A stretch of 40,078 bases of DNA from Bacteroidaceae bacterium (GTDB lineage Bacteria; Bacteroidota; Bacteroidia; Bacteroidales; Bacteroidaceae): NCBI GenBank assembly GCA_017469525.1, contig JAFUGG010000075.1, forward strand, positions 1 to 40,078. Direction: 5' to 3'. Of this stretch, positions 31,585-39,476 are shown piece after piece. Position 1 is the stretch's first letter, and the number at the start of each line of letters is the position of its first letter. A program made the translations under genes and the position numbers. Under the pieces are notes generated by a model, which saw nothing but the letters and a program-made list of their open reading frames with translations, was not told where the DNA came from and searched no databases.

Positions 31585-33315
31585 ATGAGGAAAAGCAATT
31601 ACGACAAGCAGCCCTCTACGCACATCGAGGGCAAAGTGATAATCGGTTGGGACAGCATCGTGGAGACGCTCAGCAAGGCCTGGGCCGACGAGCCGGTGTG
31701 GGTCATCGACCTCTACCCGGGCACTTACGAGGAGGACTTCATCGAGGCATTCGCCAAGACAGGCAGGAAAATCATCGACACACGCTCGCTGATGCGGCCG
31801 GAGGGCGAGATACGTCAGCTCACGGAACGCTTCATGACCGACGACGTTCTCTTTGGATATATGTCGAACGTGAGGTTGGAAGAGTACTTCAACCCAGTTC
31901 ATAATTCACAATTCATAATTCATAATGACACCCCCAGCATCATCATCGGCACAGGGGCAGCCTTCGTTGCACAAAAATGGTCAATGGTCAATGGTCAATG
32001 GTCAATCGCTTACGCCGACATGGCTCGCTGGGAGATTCAGCAACGCTTCCGCAGGCATGAGGTAAAGGCGCTCGGCATCGACAATCACGAAGACAGTCCA
32101 TCGGTGCAATACAAGCGTGGCTATTTCAACGACTGGAACATCGTAGACCGCTACAAGGACGAGCTCATGCAAAGCGGCAGCATTCAGTTCTGGATTGACT
32201 CGAACCGTCGTGAAGAGCCTAAAATGATAAGCGACGCACAGATGCGTCAAGGTCTGGAGCGCACGGCTCGTAAGCCTTTCCGCGTCGTCCCCTTCTTCGA
32301 CCCGGCACCTTGGGGCGGACAATGGATGAAGGAAGTATGTGACTTGCCTCGCGAAGAGGTGAACTACGGCTGGTGCTTCGACTGTGTACCAGAAGAGAAC
32401 AGTCTCTATCTGGAAGCAGAAGGCACGCTCTTCGAACTGCCATCGCAGGATGTCGTGCTGGCTCACACACGCGAGTTGCTCGGAGGGCAGGTGTGGCATC
32501 GCTTCGGAAAGAGCTTCCCCATCCGCTTCGACTTCCTCGACACCATGCAGGGAGGCAACCTCAGCCTGCAGGTACACCCTACCAATGAGTTCGCCCAGAA
32601 GGAGTTCGGCCTGCCTTACACACAGGACGAGAGCTACTATCTGCTCGATGCAGGCGACGATGCGGTGGTCTATCTCGGACTGAAGGAAGGCGTCGACAAG
32701 GTGCAGATGATAGAAGACCTGCGTGCTGCTCAACGGGGCGAGATACTCTTCGACGCAGAGAAGTACGTCAACAAGCTGCCCGCCAAGAAGCACGACCACT
32801 ACCTCATCCCTGCCGGCACCATCCATTGCTCCGGTCACGACAGTATGGTGCTCGAGATAAGCTCTACGCCCAGTATCTTCACCTTCAAGCTGTGGGACTG
32901 GGCACGCCTCGGCTTGGACGGCAAGCCAAGGCCTATCAATGTGGAGCGAGGCAAGTTCGTCATCCAGTGGGAACGCACCACGCCGTTTGTCAAGCACGAG
33001 ATTGCCAACCACTTCGAGGTGCTTCATGAGGAAGAAGGCATCAAGGAGGAACGCACCGGCCTGCATCCCAACGAGTTCATCGAGACGCGCCGCCACACCT
33101 TCAGCCGTCCCGTGGAACACGACACACAAGGCGGCGTCAACGTCCTCAACCTCGTGGACGGTGAGGCAGCTCTCATCGAGAGTCCAGAAGGCAAGTTCGA
33201 GCCCTTCGAGGTTCACTATGCCGAGACGTTCATCATCCCCGCCTGCATCGGCCGATACACCATCAAGCCACTGCAAGGAGAGTGCATGACGATAAAGGCT
33301 TTGGTGAGGACCTAA
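31585..33315 (+). CDS. manA: Class I mannose-6-phosphate isomerase with N-terminal extension
   Basis: 576 residues. The N-terminal 210 residues (VWVIDLYPGTYEEDFIEAFA) resemble the kinase-like extension found in Bacteroidetes ManA proteins and their neighbours. From about 230 the type I isomerase cupin follows: PWGGQWMKEV, GGNLSLQVHPTNEFAQKEFG with a zinc-binding His, and HYLIPAGTIHCSG with a second. The enzyme interconverts mannose 6-phosphate and fructose 6-phosphate. Two 28-base 7-mer arrays sit in frame in the N-terminal part and add residues such as NSQFIIHN and MVNGQWS. A ROK kinase and an MFS transporter follow. Confidence 0.86.
   Translation: MRKSNYDKQPSTHIEGKVIIGWDSIVETLSKAWADEPVWVIDLYPGTYEEDFIEAFAKTGRKIIDTRSLMRPEGEIRQLTERFMTDDVLFGYMSNVRLEEYFNPVHNSQFIIHNDTPSIIIGTGAAFVAQKWSMVNGQWSIAYADMARWEIQQRFRRHEVKALGIDNHEDSPSVQYKRGYFNDWNIVDRYKDELMQSGSIQFWIDSNRREEPKMISDAQMRQGLERTARKPFRVVPFFDPAPWGGQWMKEVCDLPREEVNYGWCFDCVPEENSLYLEAEGTLFELPSQDVVLAHTRELLGGQVWHRFGKSFPIRFDFLDTMQGGNLSLQVHPTNEFAQKEFGLPYTQDESYYLLDAGDDAVVYLGLKEGVDKVQMIEDLRAAQRGEILFDAEKYVNKLPAKKHDHYLIPAGTIHCSGHDSMVLEISSTPSIFTFKLWDWARLGLDGKPRPINVERGKFVIQWERTTPFVKHEIANHFEVLHEEEGIKEERTGLHPNEFIETRRHTFSRPVEHDTQGGVNVLNLVDGEAALIESPEGKFEPFEVHYAETFIIPACIGRYTIKPLQGECMTIKALVRT
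31898..31925. repeat. 28-bp 7-mer array inside manA (TTCATAA x4)
   Basis: TTCATAA, TTCACAA, TTCATAA, TTCATAA, exactly 28 bases, translated as part of NPVHNSQFIIHND. The reading frame stays open. Confidence 0.85.
31977..32004. repeat. 28-bp 7-mer array inside manA (ATGGTCA x4)
   Basis: ATGGTCA four times without a mismatch, exactly 28 bases, translated as part of KWSMVNGQWSIAY. Confidence 0.9.
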
Positions 33316-33339
33316 AGCATCTCAATAAAGCTACAACGT

Positions 33340-33371
33340 CATAACGAAATAACAAAATAACGACAACTATA
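33340..33371. repeat. 8-mer array before the ROK kinase gene
   Basis: CATAACGA, AATAACAA, AATAACGA, then CAACTATA: about four 8-base units in the 69-base gap between manA and the kinase ATG. Confidence 0.5.
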
Positions 33372-33384
33372 AAACCTAACTATT

Positions 33385-34479
33385 ATGAGTAAAGACAAGA
33401 AAATCGTGCTGACGCTGGATGCGGGCGGCACAAACTTTGTGTTCTCAGCCATTTGTGACAACAAGGAAATCGTGGAACCCGTGCGTCTGAAGGCTGTAAC
33501 AACAGACACGGAGGGCTGCTTGGCTACCCTTGTGCAAGGCTTCACTACCGTCAAGGAGAAGCTTGGCGCTGAGCCTGTCGCCATCAGCTTCGCCTTCCCT
33601 GGCCCTGCCGACTACGAGCGAGGCGTCATCGGCGACCTGCCCAACTTCCCATCCTTCCGTGGAGGTGTGGCACTCGGCCCGTATCTGGAGAGCGTCTTCA
33701 AGATACCTGTCTATGTGAACAATGACGGCAATCTCTTCGCTTACGGCGAGGCATTGGCCGGAGCACTGCCGCGTGTGAACAAAGCTCTCGAGGAGAGCGG
33801 GTGCCCGCGTCGCTATAAGAACCTCGTAGGCATCACCCTCGGCACAGGCTTCGGCTGTGGCGTGGTGATTGACAAGGTCTTGCTGACGGGCGACAATGGC
33901 TGTGGCGGCGACGTCTGGTGCATGCGAAATGGCATGTATCCCTTCGTCATTGCCGAGGAAAGCGTCAGCATCCGTGCCGTCCGCCGCGTGTATGCCGAGA
34001 TGTCGCACGAAGATATAGGCGACCTCACACCCAAGGACATCGGCGACATTGCCAATGGTCTCCGTCCCGGCAATGCCAAGGCTGCACAGGAAAGTTTCCG
34101 CCAACTGGGACAAGTCACGGCTGCCGCTCTGGTGAATGTACTGAACATCGTGGACGGCATCGTCGTGATTGGTGGCGGTCTGTCGCATAACTCGAAGTGG
34201 ATTCTGCCGGGCATGATGGAGGAGTTCAACCGTCCCGTCGGAACCTTCACGGGTAATCTGATGCCCACCTTGCAATCGGAAGTCTATAACTTCGAAGACG
34301 AGGAGCAACGCAAGGCCTTCCTCGAGGACAAGGATGTCTATGTCGACGTGCCCCATACAGACCAGAAGGTACTCTACCAAGCCCAGCGCAAGGTGGCCGT
34401 CACAGTATCAGAACTCGGTGCCAGCACAGCCATCAACCTTGGCGCCTACAACTTCGCACTTAATCAATTAGGCAAATGA
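33385..34479 (+). CDS. ROK-family sugar kinase
   Basis: 364 residues. TLDAGGTNFVFSAI is the phosphate-1 loop of the ASKHA fold, FPGPADYERGVIGDLPNFPSF and VNNDGNLFAYGEAL hold the catalytic Asp and sugar site, and GITLGTGFGCGVVID plus VVIGGGLSHN bind nucleotide. The usual ROK zinc cluster CxCGxxGC is not intact (GCGGDVWCM). ROK kinases phosphorylate glucose, mannose, fructose or N-acetylated hexoses. Between manA and an MFS sugar permease, mannose is the likely substrate, yielding the substrate of ManA. That is inference. It overlaps the next gene by 4 bases (ATGA). Confidence 0.87.
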   Translation: MSKDKKIVLTLDAGGTNFVFSAICDNKEIVEPVRLKAVTTDTEGCLATLVQGFTTVKEKLGAEPVAISFAFPGPADYERGVIGDLPNFPSFRGGVALGPYLESVFKIPVYVNNDGNLFAYGEALAGALPRVNKALEESGCPRRYKNLVGITLGTGFGCGVVIDKVLLTGDNGCGGDVWCMRNGMYPFVIAEESVSIRAVRRVYAEMSHEDIGDLTPKDIGDIANGLRPGNAKAAQESFRQLGQVTAAALVNVLNIVDGIVVIGGGLSHNSKWILPGMMEEFNRPVGTFTGNLMPTLQSEVYNFEDEEQRKAFLEDKDVYVDVPHTDQKVLYQAQRKVAVTVSELGASTAINLGAYNFALNQLGK

Positions 34480-35630
34480 ATAAGAAACTAATCCCCGTCA
34501 TGCTATGCTTCTTCACGATGGGCTTCGTGGATATGGTAGGCATAGCAAGTAACTACGTAAAGGCCGACTTGAATCTCTCCGACTCGATGGCCAACACGCT
34601 CCCCTCGCTCGTGTTCCTGTGGTTCCTCATCTTCAGCATCCCAACAAGCTTGCTGATGAACAAGATTGGCCGCAAGAACACAGTTCTGCTGAGCCTTATT
34701 ATGACCCTTGTGGCAATGGCGATTCCGGTATTCACTCTCGATTTTGCCATGCTGCTGCTCTCCTTCTCCCTTTTGGGAATAGGCAATGCCATCCTTCAGA
34801 CCTCGCTCAACCCGCTTGTTGACACAGTGATGAAAGGCGGAGCATCAGCAAGCACCCTCACCTTCGGGCAGTTCATCAAGAGCATCGCATCGTTCCTGGC
34901 ACCCATCATCGCCTCTTGGGGAGCCACCACCAACGCCTTCGGCCTGGGTTGGCAAGCACTCTATCCTATATATTTATGTGTAGGAATTGTGGCAACACTG
35001 CTGCTCTTCGGCACAAGAATTACAGAGGAGCAAGCCACCGGAGAGCAGAAATCCGTGGGCGAACAGTTTGCCGGAGCCTTCGCCTTGCTGGGCAATCCAT
35101 TCATCTTATTCTGCTTCCTCGCCATCATCTGTCACGTTGGCATTGACGTAGGAACCAGTGTCACCGCCCCAAAGATACTGATGGAGAGGACAGGCATGTC
35201 GCTCAACGATGCCGCTTTCGTCTGCACCATCTACTTCGTGGGAAAGGCAGCAGGCAGCTTCTCTGGCAGTTTCATCATGAGATTCATGAAGGATTGGACC
35301 TTCCTGCTCCTGAGTGTCTTGATGATGGTGGCAGCCGTCTTCGGCCTCATCTACGGCCAAAGCATCGCCGTCATCTATGCGAGCGTGGCTCTGATGGGCT
35401 TCGGCAACGGCAACCCCTTCAGCATCATCTTTGCCCGTGCCATGCAGGCTGTGCCGGAGAAGAAGAACGAAGTGAGCGGCCTTCTCATCATGGGACTAAT
35501 CGGCGGCATGGTGTTCCCGCTGCTGATGGGCTTTGCCAGCGATGCAATGGGACAGGTGGGCGCCATCCTCGTCATGGCTGTCGGCATCCTCTACCTGCTT
35601 GGCTTCTGGCTCAAGGGCAGGAAGGCATGA
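34476..35630 (+). CDS. MFS sugar transporter
   Basis: 384 residues, twelve membrane helices. The start MLCFFTMGFVDMVGIASNYVKADL and the loop between helices 2 and 3, LLMNKIGRKNTVLLSL, are the major facilitator signature; the helix 4-5 region GIGNAILQTSLNPLVDTVMKGG resembles FucP/GluP-type hexose:proton symporters. Placed after manA and a ROK kinase, it probably imports mannose or another hexose, giving an uptake-phosphorylation-isomerisation set. A good terminator follows 27 bases after the stop. Confidence 0.88.
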   Translation: MNKKLIPVMLCFFTMGFVDMVGIASNYVKADLNLSDSMANTLPSLVFLWFLIFSIPTSLLMNKIGRKNTVLLSLIMTLVAMAIPVFTLDFAMLLLSFSLLGIGNAILQTSLNPLVDTVMKGGASASTLTFGQFIKSIASFLAPIIASWGATTNAFGLGWQALYPIYLCVGIVATLLLFGTRITEEQATGEQKSVGEQFAGAFALLGNPFILFCFLAIICHVGIDVGTSVTAPKILMERTGMSLNDAAFVCTIYFVGKAAGSFSGSFIMRFMKDWTFLLLSVLMMVAAVFGLIYGQSIAVIYASVALMGFGNGNPFSIIFARAMQAVPEKKNEVSGLLIMGLIGGMVFPLLMGFASDAMGQVGAILVMAVGILYLLGFWLKGRKA

Positions 35631-35657
35631 ACAGAATATTGACAAGGACAAAGGAAG

Positions 35658-35690
35658 AAAAAAGGGGCAGCCTCACGGTTGCCCCTTTTT
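35658..35690 (+). terminator. Terminator of the manA operon
   Basis: AAAAAAGGGGCA (35658-35669) pairs with TGCCCCTTTTT (35680-35690), 10-base loop, T run. Confidence 0.88.
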
Positions 35691-35754
35691 CGTCATTAGT
35701 TGTTTTAGAGAGAATTGATTGTTAAATAAGCTTTTATATTGAAAAAAGAAATGA

Positions 35755-36240
35755 TTATCTTGTCATGGCATCGAGTGTATCTGTGGATGTAGTGACGAGT
35801 GCTGCCGACTGCTGCTCGGGTTGTCCGATGGTGATATTCTGCAGGCTGTCGATGGCTATTTGCTCTGCCACTTGCTGAGAAGCGAATGTATCATCGTCGT
35901 TAAAGCTCTGCTGTGCAGCATCGCCTATGGTGAGCATGATGGCCACAAGTCCAGCTGCCCTATAGAAGGGGCGAAGGCGGCGCATAAAGGTGAGGCGGCG
36001 GGCCTTGCACACATGCACTGATGCGTCTTCTCCCACGAGTTGTAGCATCTTCTCGGCAAAGTCTTTTCCGAGATGCTCTGCTGCAATTTCGTCCTCTTCG
36101 ATGAAGAGCTGACGGTAAGGAAGCAGGCTTGCGGGCACATCTTCCTGGCGGAAGAAGTTGCGGAGGATGGCCTCTTCCTCGAGGGTCGTCTGGCATTCCC
36201 AGTAGCGTTCCAGCAGTTGTTCGATGTATTTATAGTCCAT
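35755..36240 (-). CDS. Membrane protein downstream of ECF sigma factor, possible anti-sigma
   Basis: 161 residues. A helical N-terminal part (YIEQLLERYWECQTTLEEEAILRNFF) is followed by a single membrane segment near residues 92-108 (FYRAAGLVAIMLTIGDA), then a polar C-terminus rich in Gln, Asp and Thr. It begins 11 bases before the end of the sigma factor gene, so translation is coupled. The order sigma factor then single-pass protein and the N-terminal LLERYWEC-like start fit an anti-sigma role, but no zinc motif (HxxxCxxC) is present. The function is inferred from context. Confidence 0.65.
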   Translation of the reverse strand: MDYKYIEQLLERYWECQTTLEEEAILRNFFRQEDVPASLLPYRQLFIEEDEIAAEHLGKDFAEKMLQLVGEDASVHVCKARRLTFMRRLRPFYRAAGLVAIMLTIGDAAQQSFNDDDTFASQQVAEQIAIDSLQNITIGQPEQQSAALVTTSTDTLDAMTR

Positions 36241-36733
36241 TTTCGTGTTTTATCCTTTCTTTGATTTTCGTCCTGGCGCGATAGAGGTAAACTTTCACTT
36301 GTGTCTCGCTGATGTCGAGTGTCTCAGCTATCTCCTGATAGGTCTTGCCTTCGATGTCGCGCAGCAGCATGATGGTGCGTTGCATTTCAGGCAGGTCGTC
36401 CATGAGCCTTCGGACGAGAGAGACTTGTTCGCGTGCCTCCAATGAAAGTTGAGAGTTGAAGGTTGAGAGTTGAATGTTCTCAATTTCGTCAAGGGACTTG
36501 GTGTTGCGACCTGCACGCTTTGCCAAGTCGAGCGCCCGATTGCGGCAGGTGGCGATGGCGAACGCTTCGAGGTTGTCTATCTGCTCCCACTGCCCGCGCT
36601 GCTCCCACACCCTGAGGAGTGTGTCCTGCACCACGTCTTCGGCCTCTGCCCTGTTCATCGTGATGCGGAGAGCCAGGCGGAAGAGCCTGTCGCTCAACGG
36701 CAAAACGGTGGTTCGGAAGCTGATGTTTTCCAT
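36230..36733 (-). CDS. ECF-type RNA polymerase sigma factor
   Basis: 167 residues. Region 2 is LFRLALRITMNRAEAEDVVQDTLLRVWEQ and continues to FAIATCRNRALDLAKR; region 4 is LPEMQRTIMLLRDIEGKTYQEIAETLDISETQVKVYLYRARTKIKERI, with the helix-turn-helix that reads the -35 element. The linker between the two regions carries a 28-base 7-mer array translated as NIQLSTFNSQL. It is followed by a probable anti-sigma partner overlapping by 11 bases. The inducing signal is unknown. Confidence 0.9.
   Translation of the reverse strand: MENISFRTTVLPLSDRLFRLALRITMNRAEAEDVVQDTLLRVWEQRGQWEQIDNLEAFAIATCRNRALDLAKRAGRNTKSLDEIENIQLSTFNSQLSLEAREQVSLVRRLMDDLPEMQRTIMLLRDIEGKTYQEIAETLDISETQVKVYLYRARTKIKERIKHENGL
36447..36474. 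repeat. 28-bp 7-mer array inside the sigma factor gene
   Basis: AGTTGAG, AGTTGAA, GGTTGAG, AGTTGAA on the plus strand, exactly 28 bases, within the interdomain linker codons. Confidence 0.85.
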
Positions 36734-36755
36734 CTCTCTACTATGATAGACGATT

Positions 36756-36780
36756 CAGGGCCGTAAATGTTACAGCCCTG
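36756..36780. other. Small hairpin between the argB stop and the sigma start
   Basis: CAGGGC (36756-36761) pairs with GCCCTG (36775-36780), loop TGTAACATTTAC in the minus reading. No T run follows in the argB direction, so a terminator call is weak. Confidence 0.4.
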
Positions 36781-36785
36781 AGCAA

Positions 36786-37592
36786 TTATTTTTCTTTAAT
36801 TATTGTGCCTTTCGTGCCGTCGATGTTCTCGGAGTGTGTGATAACAACCTGTCTCACACCTCGATGGATGGCCAGGAAGGCGTTCTCTATCTTCGGTATC
36901 ATTCCGCCCGAGATGATGCCCTCGCGAATCAACTCGGCTGCCTGCTCCTCGGTGATGAGCGGGATGACGCTACTGTCGTCGTCGGCATCGCGGAGCACTC
37001 CGGCCTTCTCGAAGCAGAAGGTCAGCGTGACGTCGTAGTGCTCGGCCAGTGCCTGTGCCACAGACGAGGCGATGGTGTCGGCATTGGTATTGAGGATGTG
37101 TCCCTCGCCGTCGTGCGTCAGCGGAGCCACCACGGGCACCTGTCCGCCCTCGATAAGCGAGACGAGCAGCTGCGCATCCACTTTGTCAACGTCGCCCACG
37201 AAACCGAAATCGACCATCTGCTCCGTGCCGTCGTCCATCTTGACGCGCTTCAGGGGACGCCGATGACTGCGGATGATGTCGCCATCGGCACCCGTCAGAC
37301 CAATCGCCCTGACACCCTTTGCCTGCAAGCCAGCCACGATGTTCTTGTTCACCAGGCCACCATAGACCATCGTCACGACGCGGAGCATCTGCTCGTCCGT
37401 GATGCGTCGACCGCCTACCATCTTGCTCTCTATGCCCAGGCTGGCAGCCATCGACGTGGCCAGCCGCCCGCCGCCATGAACCAACATCTTGCGCCCGTCC
37501 AGCCGGGCAAACTGCTCCAGCAGACTGGCAAGCGAGGCGGCATCCTCCACGACACCGCCTCCTACCTTTATTATATTAAGCTTTTCTACCAT
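36786..37592 (-). CDS. argB: Acetylglutamate kinase
   Basis: 268 residues. LNIIKVGGGVVEDAASL and MLVHGGGRLATSMAASLGI form the phosphate and acetylglutamate site, RRITDEQMLRVVTMVYGGLVNKNIV follows, then GFVGDVDKVDAQLL, LNTNADTIASSVA, and EGIISGGMIPKIENAF near the end. It phosphorylates N-acetylglutamate, the second step of arginine synthesis. Other arg genes are not in the window. Family A copy 3 of the 22-bp array lies 42 bases upstream of its start. Confidence 0.93.
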   Translation of the reverse strand: MVEKLNIIKVGGGVVEDAASLASLLEQFARLDGRKMLVHGGGRLATSMAASLGIESKMVGGRRITDEQMLRVVTMVYGGLVNKNIVAGLQAKGVRAIGLTGADGDIIRSHRRPLKRVKMDDGTEQMVDFGFVGDVDKVDAQLLVSLIEGGQVPVVAPLTHDGEGHILNTNADTIASSVAQALAEHYDVTLTFCFEKAGVLRDADDDSSVIPLITEEQAAELIREGIISGGMIPKIENAFLAIHRGVRQVVITHSENIDGTKGTIIKEK

Positions 37593-37633
37593 CTTTCAAA
37601 CGTTTTTTTGCCTGACAAACACAGTCAAGGAGT

Positions 37634-37699
37634 TTGCACATACATGTAGATGCAATTGCATGTACATGTAGATGCAATTGCATCTACATGTATGTGCAA
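37634..37699. repeat. 22-bp palindrome array, family A copy 3 (66-bp near-perfect inverted repeat)
   Basis: Units at 37634, 37656 and 37678, identical in all 66 bases to copy 2 at 17970. It lies between the rsgA stop and the argB start on the minus strand. Confidence 0.92.
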
Positions 37700-37712
37700 T
37701 CAATCCACCCTG

Positions 37713-38648
37713 TCAGGGTGCAGAACGATATTTGCTTTCTTCCTTATCTTCAAGCATCGAAAGGTAGCTGTTGAAGCGTGTCTCTGCGATGCTTCCCTCT
37801 GCCACGGCTGCAAGGACGGCACAGCCCGGCTCGTGGGTATGCGTGCAGTTGCCGAAGCGACAGCCTGCCGAAGTGCGGAATATCTCACGGAAGTAGTGCG
37901 ACACCTCCTCGCGTTCCATGTCGAAGGTGCCGAATCCCTTGATGCCCGGAGTGTCGATAAGCGAGCCTCCCTCCGGCAGGAAGTACATCTCGGAGAAGGT
38001 CGTGGTGTGCATACCGGCATCGTGAGCCAGGCTGATTTGCGCAGTCTTGGCACCGGCATCGGGCACCAACAGGTTGAGCAACGTGCTTTTGCCCACGCCG
38101 CTATTACCGCTCAAGAGCGTCGTCTTGCCCTGAAGCTCGCGCCTCAGAGCCTCGATGCCGTCGCCCGTCTCGGCAGAGCAGCTGAGGCAGGAATAGTTGA
38201 TGTTGCGGTAAAGCGCCATGATGTCCTCGAGCTTGCGCCGCTCCTCGTCGCCATAGAGGTCAGTCTTGTTGAACACGAGCAGCACGGGCACTCGGTAAGC
38301 CTCCGCGCTTGCCAGGAAGCGGTCGATGAAGGTGGTGCTCGTCTCCGGATGGGCGATAGTGACAATCAAGGCAGCCAAGTCGACGTTGGCAGCGATGATG
38401 TGGCTCTGCTTCGACAGGTTGGAAGCCTTGCGGATGATGTAGTTGCGGCGGTCCTCGATGCCGTCAATGAGCGCCGTCAGCCCGTCGGGACTGGGCGTGA
38501 GCGTCACCACGTCGCCCACCGCAACGGGATTCGTGCTGCGGATTCCCCTGAGGCGGAAGGTCCCCTTCACTTTGCAATCGAGCAGCTGGCCATCGTCCGT
38601 CTTAACGATGTACCAGCTGCCCGTGTTCCTGATGACTAATCCTCTCAT
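37713..38648 (-). CDS. rsgA: Ribosome small-subunit-dependent GTPase A
   Basis: 311 residues. An OB-fold N-terminus ([24 protein letters not shown]) is followed by a circularly permuted GTPase: [12 protein letters not shown] (G4), [11 protein letters not shown] (G5), [14 protein letters not shown] (G1) and [10 protein letters not shown] (G3), then a zinc finger [16 protein letters not shown]. It promotes late maturation of the 30S subunit by releasing RbfA, whose gene is 9 kb away. It lies downstream of frr on the same strand with a repeat element between. Confidence 0.94.
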   Translation of the reverse strand: MRGLVIRNTGSWYIVKTDDGQLLDCKVKGTFRLRGIRSTNPVAVGDVVTLTPSPDGLTALIDGIEDRRNYIIRKASNLSKQSHIIAANVDLAALIVTIAHPETSTTFIDRFLASAEAYRVPVLLVFNKTDLYGDEERRKLEDIMALYRNINYSCLSCSAETGDGIEALRRELQGKTTLLSGNSGVGKSTLLNLLVPDAGAKTAQISLAHDAGMHTTTFSEMYFLPEGGSLIDTPGIKGFGTFDMEREEVSHYFREIFRTSAGCRFGNCTHTHEPGCAVLAAVAEGSIAETRFNSYLSMLEDKEESKYRSAP

Positions 38649-38668
38649 TATATATATGTGGAGTTGGG

Positions 38669-38769
38669 GGTTGGAGGTTAGAGGTTAGAGGTTAGGGGTT
38701 AGAGATTTGTTATGGTCGCTGACTATCCTCCAGAGGTATTCTCTAACCACTAACCCCTAACCTCTAACC
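38669..38769. repeat. Inverted pair of 7-mer arrays with central hairpin (GGTTAGA family, copy 2)
   Basis: Left arm 38669-38703: GGTTGGA, GGTTAGA, GGTTAGA, GGTTAGG, GGTTAGA (35 bases). Right arm 38742-38769: TCTAACC, ACTAACC, CCTAACC, TCTAACC (28 bases). The centre holds CCTCCAGAGG. It sits between the frr stop and the rsgA start, as copy 1 sits between rbfA and lolE. Confidence 0.85.
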
Positions 38770-38788
38770 CCCAATCACCATCTACCTG

Positions 38789-39349
38789 CTAAACCGTCAT
38801 GATTTCCTTCTCCTTGGCCGCAAGCAGTTCCTCAACTTTCTTGATGTACTTGTCGTGCATCTTCTGCATGTCGCCCTCGGCATCCTTCTCGAGGTCCTCG
38901 GAAAGGCCGTCCTTGATGCCCTTCTTCAACTTCTCGATGATTTCGCGACGCGTGTTGCGGACGCTCACCTTTGCCTGCTCAGCCTCCTTGCCGCACTGCT
39001 TGGCAAGCTCCTTACGGCGCTCTTCCGTCAATGGGGGAATGCCCAGGCGGATGATTTCGCCATTGTTCTCGGGCGTGATGCCCACGTTGCTGTCAATGAT
39101 GGCCTTCTCGATGGGACGGAACATACTCTTATCCCACGGCTTGATGGCAATGGTGCGGGCATCGGGAGTGTTGACTGCAGCCACCTGATTCAAGGGAACC
39201 AAGCTCCCGTAACTATCGACACGAATGCCGTCCAAAATCTTCACGTTAGCCTTGCCTGCACGAATATGTGCCAAAGCTTCCTCGAGGTACATCACTGCCT
39301 CTTCCATTTTCTCCTGGGCCTGACCCAAGGTCTCCTTTACGTCTATCAT
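38789..39349 (-). CDS. frr: Ribosome recycling factor
   Basis: 186 residues from ATG 39349, the standard RRF length; an upstream in-frame start would run through the promoter. [73 protein letters not shown] and [15 protein letters not shown] are the RRF hairpin and bundle motifs. With EF-G it splits the post-termination ribosome. rsgA follows 140 bases downstream. Confidence 0.95.
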   Translation of the reverse strand: MIDVKETLGQAQEKMEEAVMYLEEALAHIRAGKANVKILDGIRVDSYGSLVPLNQVAAVNTPDARTIAIKPWDKSMFRPIEKAIIDSNVGITPENNGEIIRLGIPPLTEERRKELAKQCGKEAEQAKVSVRNTRREIIEKLKKGIKDGLSEDLEKDAEGDMQKMHDKYIKKVEELLAAKEKEIMTV

Positions 39350-39397
39350 ATTGCTGAAATTTATAAGGTTTGATGTTGCATTTATGTTTTTGTTTAG

Positions 39398-39429
39398 CAA
39401 AAGTAGAGTTTTTTTGTTAAAAAAACAAA
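39398..39429 (-). promoter_or_regulatory. Promoter of frr
   Basis: On the minus strand TTTG (39426-39429), 20 bases, TACTTTTG (39398-39405), 49 bases before the ATG. Confidence 0.75.
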
Positions 39430-39459
39430 GCAACACACTGATATTTGCGAAAAAAAACC

Positions 39460-39467
39460 TACATTTG
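39460..39467 (+). promoter_or_regulatory. -7 box of the VTC-domain gene
   Basis: TACATTTG ends 9 bases before the ATG at 39477, so the leader is very short. Confidence 0.6.
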
Positions 39468-39476
39468 TCCCGAAGA

